Positions 1 through 11,570 of a stretch of 64,000 nt of DNA are shown here, in pieces. Source of the stretch: Prosapia bicincta (Eukaryota; Arthropoda; Insecta; Hemiptera; Cercopidae); the NCBI GenBank assembly GCA_036971475.1, contig JBAIZL010000006.1, forward strand, positions 89,457,046-89,521,045, in the 5' to 3' direction. The notes under the pieces are model-generated. The model had not been told where the DNA came from, made no database searches, and saw only the letters and a list, made by a program, of their open reading frames with translations. How positions within the stretch are numbered: the first letter of the stretch is position 1; each line of letters opens with the position of its first letter. The position numbers and the translations under genes were made by a program.

Positions 1-3000
1 TTAATAAAAATAAAATAGGCAGTCGTGGGTAAATATGACGATTTTCGTGTTTTTTTAATGTACTATCAGTTTAATGCACAGTTCAATCATACTTAATGCA
101 CCATTTCGAGTAATGCGTTTGGAAACGGTTTCCCGCAGTAAGTTTGAAAATATTACTTTAATTACTTTCTAAGTTTGTGCAATTCGTAAAATTTCTGCCA
201 ATATACGAGTTTCGCTGTACGTCACGAACAACAAACCTTAGCAAATAAATAAAACAAGTCAGTGACACTGGCCTACAGAAGTGACGCCTTCAATTCGAAG
301 AATGTCCGTAATGAGGTTTAAATAGAATCTATTTAACTTAGTTAATAGAATGCATTGTTTAAGGAATGTGTTTAATATGAAACCAAAATTAGATGTTGTA
401 AATAACATTTTAAATATTATATTTAATAAATTTAATTGAAATCAATTCTTAAAAAGTGTCCGATGCGCCAAGGAAGTTTTCTCAACAGTTGGGACAAAAA
501 TATGTAGCATTATTGTCATAATAAATTAATTACGGTAAAACTTATTTACTTATAAATTGATAAAATAAACTTTCATTTTTAGCTTATGTACAATAAATAA
601 GGTAACATTACCTTCGAGTTAAAACAGTTCTACAAGATAACATTTGATCAGCTGTTATATAAAATCTTATGTTATCTCTTACTTTGAATACTGTACAGCA
701 GTCGATATGGTAGAGCGTCTCGAGACGGTCACGGCAAGCCGAAGATTTCTCCGTGCAAGCCCAGCTGTTAAGACTGCAGTAGTCATTTCAAAATATCAAT
801 CATATGTTAAATATGGTAACATTTGTAATGATTTCTGAGATATATCTTTGGCGAGACATTTTTTATTCTGAGCCCGAGGTTTGAGTTTGAAAGCTTGAAT
901 AGGAGTAAGGCACAGCTAGCTTGCTAGTGATCGTTCATAGCTATTCAACACACACACACCCACGCACAGTCACACGTACTCACGCGCACACATAACATGT
1001 TGTTTTAATGGGATCTCATTAGGTCATAAGGGCAAACACATATTCATTTCATCAATTTCGTCTTCCACTTTGCAAATCATTTAAGAACTGTTAAGCCTAA
1101 CCTTACTGGAGAAATATTACAATTTATGATTTTAGCAGATAAGAATAAACATATATTTCACTTCGATTCAACAACTCGTATTTAAAATTATTATATTTCC
1201 ATTTGTTTATGAAATGAAAAGGTAAATGCCATTTCTTATATTTAAACGATATAGAATGTTCCAAAGGTCGACTATCTAGGTGGATGTATAGTAAGGAATA
1301 CCACATTGTTACTTCAATGGAGAAAGGACGTAATGTAGAAAGAGCCTCATTTTCATAGATTAAATTTCAGTGTCCTCTCCCAAGCTCACGCAGACCTTAG
1401 TTTTGTGTCTCCTCCTTCATGCGCACTTTTGCGTATTGACCGTAATTTTTAATTTGGTTTTCAGCTCAAAAGCTGCCACGATACCGTTGCCTGCTGTGGC
1501 ATTTTACTCTTGCACATTAAGATTTGTCGCATTGAAGTCTAAATTAAAATTAATCTGATTTATTTTGGTAAACTGTTTTAATGTTTTAAATCTATCTACA
1601 TTTTTAAACAAATAGATATTACGTTCTATTTTACTTGTAGTTTTAAACTTTTTTAATTATTTTAATTTCTTGTAATAGTTAAAAGTAAGTGTGTGTATTT
1701 TGTATTAGTATTAATTACATTTTAAAATTGTCATTTCTTACTTAATCATTTCAATTTCGTTCATCTAATATAAGTTATAAAAAATTATTTGTGTCTTTCT
1801 GTTACCAATAATACTTAAAAGTACTAGTGTAGGAATGGTTTATTCAGTTTCCTGGAAATTATTTTTATAAAAGTTGTTGTAAATGAAAAAAAAATTATAA
1901 TAATATTTAAATTTAAAAACGTTGTAGGGTAAATTTCAGAACATCTATTTATTTATTAAAGTGAATACTTCTTTTGGCGGGAATAACCAATGTTTTTGCG
2001 GGAGAAAGGTCAATATTTTATCTTAAACTAAAGGATAACATATCATTTCCTACAAAAAGTGATTTTATGCTACTGGTTATAGTTTTAGAACAGCTGTTTT
2101 AACACACAGGTTATGTTACTTTATTTATGGTACAATTTTAAATTAAAATGATATTATTAATTTTATCAATTATTAAATATAATAATTTGTTAATATTTCG
2201 ATAAATTTTGCTATAATTATTTCAACATAAAGAAAGGGTGTATATCTTTTAATGCAATTGTTGTAGGTAACTTTTTCAAGTACCGATTCCCCTTAATTTC
2301 GTTAAAATTGTATTCTTTAACTCTTTTATCATCTAATGAAGGATTTTTATGTACTACATTTCTTTTATTAAGTAGATTGTATTAAGACCTGTACTCTAAG
2401 TGCATTCTACAGATGTAGCGTTCACTACTGTGGACCACTCCCACTATCTTTATTAAGTTTATTTTGTGACATTTTTAAACATCAGGAGCTGAAATAATAG
2501 AAAATCCTTTCTTATTTAAGTATTAAACTCCACATTTATTTATTTTTAATGATAACAATTGATCAGATAGAAATAAACAGATGGTAATACCATAGCTGGT
2601 AGAATCTATGAACAAAATAATTTAGTAGCATTTGAATGGTACATATTTATAGGTAACTTAGGCAGAACTGGGTTAAATTGATTAGAGTTGATGTTAGAAA
2701 GCTTTTTCCTATGTTGGTTGTAGTTTCAGTATTATATTAGTTGTTATAGTAAATGTGACTAAGAGTATTTGTAATTACACTCGCTTAAATAAAGAAAAGT
2801 AAAGCATAATCAAAGCTTCTTAAAATCTTGTCAGTTTTACTGTCTCACATTTACTCGTGGTTTGGATTATGTTTGTATATTGTGTAATTTGCCTTTACAT
2901 TGCTGTTGGTATTTTTCTGCAGACAATAATTAGATTTTCCGATTTCTACAAATTACTATAGACACAAGGTCTGGTGCAGAAAGTTCGGAAACACTGCACC

Positions 3001-5298
3001 GCTTCATTAGGCCCAATGTCTTGACCATTCGGCCGCGAATGTCAACCAACCGCCACTTCACTCTTTTCTATCCATAATTTGCCCTTTATAATTTGTTTGC
3101 TCTCTCATTATATGTAATTATCGCAACTTCAAAGTATTTCGATTAGTTTCGTTGTATTGTTACATAAATTACAAAACTTCATTAGACATGCCTTATCAGT
3201 CAGCAAACAAAGCAATAAAATAATCGGCCTGTGTTGATAACGTTATGTATGGAAGAAACTTAATTTAATATTAATACACTTCCTTACTAATATGTTTACT
3301 TTACATAACAGAAATGTTGCATGTTTTAGCTTTTTTTAATGATATGATTCATTCAAACCTTCTTTTATTTCATAACTTTTAGTCATCGAAATAAACACTA
3401 AATAAAGTGCAAAACACCATACTACTTGTACGATGACAATCTTTGTACATACATATGTTCTGTAGGTTTATATACGCTTCAAAAACTCAAAACGTTCTGC
3501 ACGATTAAAGTCAAATTTTGGTATGACATAGGGCCGCTTCAGAGATTGTTTAAAGTTAGGTTTTATACCACTATAAAAGCATCATACATTCCCAGACTCG
3601 GGCGACTCAAACAGCATGTTTTTAATGTCGTTAGAATAGTTTTTAACATTTTTTTAGTAAATTTTAACTAAAAACAAAAATTGTCTTGTTTTTTTAAAAA
3701 TAAATAGGGCGAGACGAGTTTAATCTATTTTTTTCATTGTCTGCAATATTTAAAAAGACATCTTAACAAACAATGAGTGTTCAAAATATAAAAAATATAA
3801 ATAAAATTAAATTTATCTGTATTTCTGAATCCAGAAGTAATTTAATGTCTTGGACCAGATTTTAAAAAACTACTTTAAATATTGTATTTTAAAAGGTTTA
3901 CTTTTTTTAAATTACTAAAAGCGGCCGTGTGATTTAAATGCTGAATCAATATTATGATTTTATTAGGGAAAATTGGGAATTAAATAATAATATTGTTTCT
4001 ACGTTAAAAACTGTTACTGAACTTTTAAATAAAGGAAGGACTAGCTTAAAAATGAGGAAGTGGTTGCTTTGATAAAGTGCCCGCTGGTGCCCTGAGGTTA
4101 AACGGGCACGTTTAATTTGCTTTCTTCAACGAAACTTTATTAAACATCTTATGTTAAAAAAGAAAAAAAATACAACAGCTCAATAATCAGAACGTTTGCA
4201 CACAGTTGGTCTTCCACTGGTGAAAGCAGGACTGCTGCTTAGAAAGTTGAAAAGCGTAAACGAAGGCCCATTTTTTATGATTGACAAGTTAAATAGGTCT
4301 CCAACTAGGATCAGTTAATGTCCGCCATCTTGGCTAATTCTTCAAGTTGCAACAATAACGGCCAGATCCAGATGTTTGAAGTTATACCGCCATAAAGTGG
4401 CCCACCCCCACCTCTACATGTGTACATTGCTTACCAGCACACGCCATTAGCTAACGATCTGAGGCCGCTGGGGTGGTCTCGGGAGTGGGCCGACCGATAA
4501 CTAGAACAATCGAATTATTTCTAGTTGCTTACCTACTGAAAGGAAAGTTTAAAGGGTGAAGCTTGCACTGCAACTTGCCTACACGATAATTACCTGCAAT
4601 TATGTCTTGGTTCTGGCTATCTAATAAAAATACGTGCCAAGTAATTATATAATAATAATTACGTAAATTTAATGGTTCGTGTAATTCAAACCATTATTTT
4701 TAACTTGAATATTTGCTACAAAATTATATTTATAAAAGTAAAGTATGTAAAGTAAGTCATTGAAATAAAGTTGCCTTTACTTAACTTTTTCGTAATAAAC
4801 TTATTTAATAAAACCTGAAATAATGTACTTTATACGTTTTAGTTCTTAAATAAAGAAAAACAAAATTTACAAATGTTCAGTAAATGTAATGGATAACTAT
4901 TTCTTAGTACAAGAGAGAGATAAACATTTACACAGGCAAACAATACTTGTAATATTATACAAATTATGTTTTCTAATAGGGTAGTACATAACAATACAAA
5001 AGTACATTAACTAGTGTAATTCTAAAAAGGAACGATTAAGAATGTGATTTAACTAATATTAACACGGCTTTCCAGCCCATATGCTTAGGCTCTATGTTGG
5101 AAATGTGAAACAGAAGGCTATAATGCAACCTTTAAAATATTATGCACCATTTAACCTCTGCTTTTTTCTACTGAACCTGTTCATTTTATAATAAAGCAAA
5201 CATAACTAGGAACAATTTATTATGATTTATGAAATTTTCTGTTAACTGTCAGCCGTATAACTGTATGGAGTCGAATATCAGGCCTGATCCTCTGCTTA

Positions 5299-5299
<1 letters not shown>
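1..5299. other. AT-rich intergenic sequence without a recognisable gene
   Basis: Stops are frequent in all six frames and the few open stretches (60-80 codons) show no domain or codon pattern that I recognise. A short inverted pair GTGCCCG/CGGGCAC sits at about 4078-4112, and short CA-rich runs lie near 950-995. One diverged copy of a dispersed repeat lies at 2041-2180 and is listed separately. Nothing else stands out. Confidence 0.6.
2041..2180 (+). repeat. Dispersed repeat, copy A
   Basis: This AT-rich segment contains GAACAGCTGTTTTA followed by GGTTATGTTACTTTATTTAT. The same order of motifs recurs at 39318-39430 (near-identical core) and, more diverged, at 45463-45590. The copies lack an open frame and a clear poly-A end, so they may be an old SINE or a non-autonomous DNA element; the class is not determined. 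Confidence 0.5.
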
Positions 5300-5332
<33 letters not shown>

Positions 5333-5999
5333 ATCTCTATCTATCTATCTATCTATCTATCTATCGATCGATCGATTTATCTCTCTTTAACTATCCATCT
5401 ATCTTTCTATTTATTTATCTATCTACCGCTATCACTCTCACTCTATACATCTATTTATCTCTCCTTTTCTCTACCTATCTATCCCGTGGTATCACTCTCT
5501 CTTTCTCGCTCTCTGCCTCTCTCTTTATATATATCTGTCCATCTATCTCTGTCTTTATCTACCGCTATTACTCTTACTCTATACATCCATTTATCTCTCC
5601 TTTTATCTATCTATTGCGGTCTCCCTCTCTCTCTTTCTCTCTATTTATCTATCTATATACACAAACATTCTGATATCTCTCTCTCATGCTCTCCTTCTCT
5701 CTTTATCTATCTCTGTATTTATCTATCCATCTATCTTTCTATTTATTTATCTATCTACCGCTATCACTCTCACTCTATACATCCATTTATCTCTCCTTTT
5801 CCCTACCTATCTATCCCGTGATATCTCTCTCTCTCTGCCTCTCTCTTTATTTATCTCTCTGTTTATCTATCCATCTATCGCTGTCTCTCTCTATCGCTAA
5901 CACTCTCACTCTATACATCCATTTATCTCTCTTTTTCTCTATCTATTGCGGTCTCTCTCTCTCTTTCTCTCTATTTATCTATCTATATACACAAACATT
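5300..5999. repeat. TC/ATCT microsatellite tract with higher-order duplication
   Basis: The + strand is almost pure pyrimidine with A: runs of TC, ATCT and TTTC. Inside it a longer pattern recurs. Segments starting near 5425 and 5755 share one ending (tatcccgtg), and segments near 5558 and 5891 share another (tattgcggtctc, then acacaaacattctga). The tract is therefore a two-part block of about 330 bp present twice. The open frames through it encode Ser/Leu/Tyr/Ile strings and are artefacts. Confidence 0.85.
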
Positions 6000-7626
6000 C
6001 TGACCAGTAATTTTACTAAATCCTATGACATAAATAATTATCTTTCGGTTCTTCTTTATACTTACAAAACCCACGCGTTAGAAGAAGGCCTACAATAACA
6101 ACAAATATTCATGTAAACTTGTAAGCTAGGAAGAATTTTATATCTTCAGAGAACGCAAAAGAAGCAATCACATTGTTTAGCATGTATTTATATTACATTC
6201 TATAATACACATAGATATCCCAATGTGTCCGGCAAAAATCCTTAAAGGAGGGCAGATTGGTGGCGCATACTCAATGAGGTTAGGTCCTCAAGTTTCACAA
6301 CATGGCACTCAACATTTTCCTTTTCCATGTCTTGTTTCTTTGAAGACGTTCTTCTTCAGGACATTAAGAATGTTTCAGTTCATATTACGTATAACGTATC
6401 TTTAATTATTAGTCATCGTAATTTCTCAATAAAGTAAAATGTATTTGCAATCACGCCCAGCAGCTGACGCGCGACGCTACAAACATTCATCTCAGTTTAA
6501 AAGAAGCCAAACGTAATTTTTGTAAGAATTAGTTTTTAATAAAACGCCAAGCACAGAATAGCAGCAGAGGCGATTGCAGTCAGTAAACTTCAGTTTTGTT
6601 TCCTCACAAAGTGTAAGTAAAGTTCGTAAAGAGACAGAACGCCCGGGGTGGAGGTTCTTCGGACAATGACGGAGGCGAGGCGCGTTCTACAATGGCTGCC
6701 ATTAATAGAAATGTTTCTGTTTTGTGTTCTAAGAACTCTGTCTCAAGCATGGGATATTAAAACCCTGTCACGAGACAAATTGTCCTGTTTTATTACTGAA
6801 AAGCACCTAAGCTTTAAGTTGAGTTCTAGGCAAATATTTTTTATGAATAAATCCATCAGTTTCGTTAGCTTCTTCTGAGTACGTATGCAAGACTGTGTGA
6901 GGGGTTGTTATAATTTAATTTTATTCATTTATGAATGGAAAAGGCAACAAAACCTTCAGTTCCATGTCAGACAGATGTTTGTAGTATTTACCTTTAATGT
7001 CCAACCAAATGAGAGATTTATCTTTAAAGATGATTTCAGTGTACTGTCAGTAGACCTTACTTTTGTGCAATATATAACTGGCTGACTGAAAATTCTCTTC
7101 AGAAAAACTATTTTAAGCCCAGTGAATACATTCATTAAGCTTTAGAGAGTATCTCATAAATAATTATTTTTGATCCCTTTAAGTGATCAGATATTTGCTG
7201 ATTCACATCACTAGAAAGTTGCAGCTCATTCTCTTTCAAAAGGTCGTGTAAAGTCACAAATACTTGTCTGACCCTGAAGAACTCTAGACCTCCAGGAGTG
7301 AGTCTTTTTTATCATAAATTCTATCTTTACTAATACTCTGAAGGTCGTCATCGAACCTATCTGGAGGCTCAGCTTAACCGTATTGGTATGTTAGATAAGT
7401 AACATTGCAGCCAATCATGGATTGTCATGTAACCTGTATGATAGGGCGGAAAGGGTTTCCTCGGAAAACTACTACATTTAATCCTGAACTCAAATACATG
7501 ATTATACATATCCGCCAATACACCTTTTTCATACCGCGGGCAATATACATGTAGACCACTATAACAGCAGATTGTGTCAAACATTTGTTTAGGCACACCC
7601 CAACACAAATGTCGCAGTTTCTAAAC
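6000..7626. other. Sequence without a supported gene
   Basis: Small open stretches exist on both strands (for example 6648-6878 and 7369-7608), but none shows a family motif, splice-linked partner or codon bias that I recognise. GC content rises slightly near 6640-6700. I see no RNA gene or transposon end here. Confidence 0.5.
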
Positions 7627-8532
7627 TATTATACAGGGGGTTTCAGGAGGAATCTGCCATACTGCACAAGTGTATTCCTCTCAAGGTCACATAGACACGG
7701 GTCTGGAAATGCTTCGTCGTCAAGTTATACAGGGTGTCAAAGATTTCCCCTAAAATTCAGCTCCCTCAGTGAAACTAACTCGCACTGAAATGTTTAGGCC
7801 ATTAATTGAGTTTGTTAATTAGATACGTTTTATGTAAAATAAGCTTAAAAGTCGTATAAAATCCGTCCCAGAACTCTATCTCCAATAGTTTAGCAGAAAA
7901 TTGTTGTAAAAGAAAAAAGTTAAAGTCGAAAACACACCTTTTGCGTTTGTAGGTTTTATTTTTAAAAAAATAATTTAAATAAAGTCAATAAAAACGGAAT
8001 GGTTTTTTTAAATTTCAATTTTATTGGCTACTTCGTTAGCAAAGCGTAATTTTTATAATTTTTAGATTTCTGTGTTACTTATTCAAATCAAATTAACAAG
8101 AAAACTCCGGTTTTAATTAACTTTATCGTTTTTACAATTTTTAGAATAAATTTTCTAAAAATTTTATTGAACTTTTTTCTTTGTTTATATCGAGTTTAAT
8201 GAGGTTATTGTAGTGTGTTTTCGACCAAACCGTTTTTGCTTTACCCCAATTTTCGACTAAACTATTGGAGTTAGAGTTCTGGGGCAGGTTTTGTCAGCTC
8301 ATTTTACATAAAACATATCTAACTAACAAACTGAATTAACTCCTTACAAATTTCAGTGTGAGTTAATTTCACTGAGGGAGTTGAATTTTAGGTGAAATCT
8401 TTGACCCTGCATAACTTGACAACGAAGCACTTGCGGGACCCATATTTGTAATAATGAACGTTTTCCATTATTTTGACGAGAGGAATAAGATTGTGCAGTA
8501 TGGCAGATTCCTCCTGAAACACTCTTTATAGA
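7627..8532. mobile_element. Long terminal-inverted-repeat element, no coding capacity
   Basis: The left arm (about 7630-7937) reappears reverse-complemented at about 8211-8530. Paired landmarks run in the same order: GTTTCAGGAGGAATCTGCCA at the outer ends, then TCAAAGATTTC, CTCCCTCAGTGAAA, TTTTATGTAAAAT, CCAGAACTCTA, CTCCAATAGTTTAG and TCGAAAACACAC. About 270 bp of AT-rich spacer separates the arms and holds no open frame. This is the structure of a foldback-type or long-TIR MITE. The arms differ at many positions, so the insertion looks old. I could not fix a target-site duplication, and the superfamily is unassigned. Confidence 0.8.
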
Positions 8533-8880
8533 ATGACGCAACTTTGAAATGATAATTGGTATAGACAAAATAACATCTTATTTTAGCGTTACTATATACG
8601 AAATTGCTTTTTCATGCTGGGGAAAATTCGTTCTGTGAACTGTTAATCCAAATGAAATACATAAAAATGAACTACTTTTTTTAATAAACACTTGTAAATA
8701 TTTACAAACTTGCTTATAGTAGCACTTATATTTGTTGAGGGCGGCCGTTTCCGGAGATATGTCCCATTGTCAGCTCGGACCGTAACTACTGTAATTATTT
8801 ACATGTATTTAGTGAAAACTAGGCCCACGTGAAGATGGAATCAACAAATACAATTTTTTTTGTTATACGAAATTATCTGT

Positions 8881-8954
<74 letters not shown>

Positions 8955-9799
8955 AATAGTTATGTCGGTCAATTATTCCAGTTGGTGCAGACCTATATGA
9001 AGTGCTGTAAACTAGGGAGAACAGGCTGTATAGATCGAACTCTCTGATTCGAGCCAACAATCGAACACTCCTGATTACACAATACTCAGCAATAATTCCT
9101 TACACAGGGCCTTTTGTTCTCTTCCTTAGACTTCCAATATGGATTCTACAAGACAATACAACCTCAATCCCGCAGACCATGCCCACTACCACGGAAACTT
9201 AATTCCTGAGCAAATGTTTTCGTCCTCAGCTGGCAGCCTTCAACCAAATTAAATTTTGTATATTTACAGTCGACCCGACGCCTTAAAAACATTCCAGGCG
9301 TATTCCGTTTTACGGGGTGAAATTTTGAAAACCTCTTGAAATAGAATTAATCATTCAGCGGTGTGTGTTTTGTGGAGAGTAATCCATGCACCTAAACTCG
9401 TTTGTGTTTCATCCACAGCTCACTATATAGTAATTCGGGTTAGCTGAATGATTCCCAGCAGCGTCTACTTTAGGGGTGCTTTTATCGTAAGTTTGTATGA
9501 GTAGAATCATTCAAGTAATTGTAAAACACTTCCTACTTATCCTCTTGCTTTCCTTGTATTATTTAATTTTTGTATTTATTACATTTTATGTCACTAAAGT
9601 CTTGTGCCTTTCTAAGTTTACAAATTTTTTCTCCATAAAGCTCTACAGATGCTTAAGTTCCCCTTCCTGTTGCTTTCTTTTCCCATTTCACATCTATGTT
9701 CAGCTGCTTTGTTTTACTTTCTACATTTTTTATTCCGTAGTTTTTGTATTCTATTTCAGTGTTTACTAAAGTTGGTTTTATATATTTGTTACGTTATAT
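8533..9799. other. Sequence without a supported gene
   Basis: The stretch holds one TA microsatellite (8885-8950) and otherwise unremarkable AT-rich DNA. Two overlapping open frames at 9497-9975 encode hydrophobic, Phe/Leu/Tyr-rich strings of a kind expected from T-rich sequence, with no start context or family match, so I do not call a gene. Confidence 0.5.
8885..8950. repeat. (TA)n microsatellite
   Basis: About 33 uninterrupted TA units. The open frames on both strands that read Tyr-Ile repeats are produced by this tract. Confidence 0.97.
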
Positions 9800-9801
9800 A
9801 T

Positions 9802-10014
9802 ATACAATTAAATGAGACTTTCATAAACAAGGATGTTTTTTATGACTACATCTGGACTGAACTACCTCTGACATTTGAGTTCAGATGTAGTCATAGAACT
9901 ATAAGGTACTTAGAAAATTTTGATAATGCTGATACTGCCAATCAGCAAAAAGCTTCAATGTATGAAGAAAACTAAAATAAAAATTCTTGTTCATGAAAGT
10001 GTCATTTAATTGCG
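9802..10014. mobile_element. Short inverted-repeat element (MITE-like)
   Basis: Outer arms of about 27 bp (aattaaatga, actttcat, aacaag) at 9804-9830 and 9985-10012 face each other. An inner inverted pair built on GACTACATCTG lies at about 9838-9862 and 9881-9903. The unit is about 210 bp and non-coding. It ends just before a (TG)n tract, as several other hairpins in this window do. Confidence 0.55.
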
Positions 10015-10055
10015 TATATATAAAACAAGCAAAAGAAATTCATCCAAGGATTACA

Positions 10056-10058
<3 letters not shown>

Positions 10059-10133
<75 letters not shown>
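10059..10133. repeat. (TG)n microsatellite
   Basis: About 37 uninterrupted TG units between two inverted-repeat elements. Confidence 0.97.
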
Positions 10134-10135
<2 letters not shown>

Positions 10136-10159
10136 TTAAATAATAAAATATGTATTTTT

Positions 10160-10370
10160 GTGTTAATGAAGAAATAAGAAAAATATAAATACAAAAATAA
10201 TTTATTGAATTACACAACTCAAAGATTTTGGTTGGTAAACAGTACCGACATCATCAGGAAATAATATCATCAGATTATTATTTACTGATAATGATGGTAC
10301 TGTTTTCCAACGAAAAACTTTGAATTGTGTAACTCAATAAGTTATTGTTGTATTTGTATTTCTATTATTT

Positions 10371-10372
<2 letters not shown>
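10160..10372. mobile_element. Hairpin (inverted-repeat) element
   Basis: The left half (about 10165-10257) pairs with the right half (about 10265-10370). Matching landmarks are ATTACACAACTCAAAG against CTTTGAATTGTGTAACTC, and AAACAGTACC against GGTACTGTTTTCC. The arms are moderately diverged. The element is bracketed by (TG)n on the left and (TA)n on the right and has no coding content. Confidence 0.75.

Positions 10373-10373
<1 letters not shown>

Positions 10374-10415
<42 letters not shown>
10374..10415. repeat. (TA)n microsatellite
   Basis: About 20 TA units directly after the hairpin element. Confidence 0.95.
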
Positions 10416-10418
<3 letters not shown>

Positions 10419-11570
10419 ATATGTGAATCTAATGCACGATTAGTTGAACTAAAAATCGAACACGTACTTGCATTTGTTTTATAAGTAATTTACCAATGGG
10501 TTGTTCTATTTTGTGGCTTTTATTCTTGCCTAATCCATTATATACTTAAAGATTGTGGTAACTAATAATTATAGGTTTTAAAATAATTTGCCAGTTAGGA
10601 AAACCTTGTGGATATGGAAAAAGTATCAAATTGAAAGAATGCAGAGTTAGATTGGTCTTCAGCCCGTCACTGGGACAACCCTTAATCGGGACGGAACTGT
10701 TGCCCTTAACCTTGCTGCACAACCGGAGGCTAGGAACACATTTCAGGCAGACAGATTTTCTACACCGAAAGAGCTTGAGTCAAAAATGTACAATTTATTC
10801 ACACTTTTGCCCCCTCACACATTAAAATCTGAAAAGAAAGAGAGTGGCGTATGAAGAAGAATGTGTCCGGAAGATAGCTTGCACCTTCGCTCATACATAC
10901 AGGCGTTTTGCTAAATGCTATTACACGGAAGAGTTTCAGTGCCCGTGAGTGTCCATTTTTTGTTTTATGAAAGATAACGTTGTCAATATAATTATATAAA
11001 CAAAAGTTACCTAAAACAAAAAAATTATTTTAGTGATTCTATTTCTTCATAACTCTTTTCCGACGAAATTTCAGATTTTCTCAGCAAATTGAGCATTTTA
11101 TTATTCTACTTTACATTGTGCATATAGGCTATAAATCATGATCATTAGTTCTACTTACTCCTCTCGTGGCGTTTACGCTATTGCAATTTTTCTCGTTTCA
11201 CTCTCTCCATTGCGTTTCTACTTCAAGTTTTCTGTTGATAGTCTTATTATTATTATTTTTGGCGCCCTATGTTTAAACTACCTTTTAATATGGCTGTCAT
11301 ATTTGCATTTGATAATTAATTTCATTGTTGTACCACTATTGTTGATAACCAAGTTTCTGGAACTTGAAAATTCGTTTCTGAAAATTAGATTAGACGTGTC
11401 GAAAGTTAATACTCGTAAAAACAAAAAAATATGCTCAGAAGAATCTGTAACAGTTTAAATTCGCTTTGGGAAAATTATCGATCCCGGTCCATAATATCGA
11501 TTCTTTGTTAGTTCCAACTTTATTTTTTGGGCAAATAAAATTCGGATTTGTATCATATCGTCATGCGATT
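10416..11570. other. Sequence without a supported gene
   Basis: An open frame at 11138-11458 would give a hydrophobic 106-residue product, but it has no recognisable family and sits in T-rich DNA, so I do not accept it. The region runs directly into the 90-bp satellite. Confidence 0.5.

Noticed and set aside
705..780. TGGTAGAGCG, resembling a tRNA A box
   Set aside because: No B box or acceptor stem at the needed distance.
4078..4112. Perfect 7-bp inverted pair with 21-bp loop
   Set aside because: Too short to distinguish from chance, and no gene lies nearby for a terminator or processing role.
5486..6003. Ser/Leu/Tyr-rich open frames
   Set aside because: Translation of TC/ATCT simple repeats.
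9497..9975. Two overlapping frames of 90 and 108 codons
   Set aside because: They overlap in different frames, are Phe/Leu-rich from T-rich DNA, and the second runs into an inverted-repeat element.
11138..11458. 106-codon hydrophobic frame
   Set aside because: T-rich DNA gives such strings by chance; no family is recognised.
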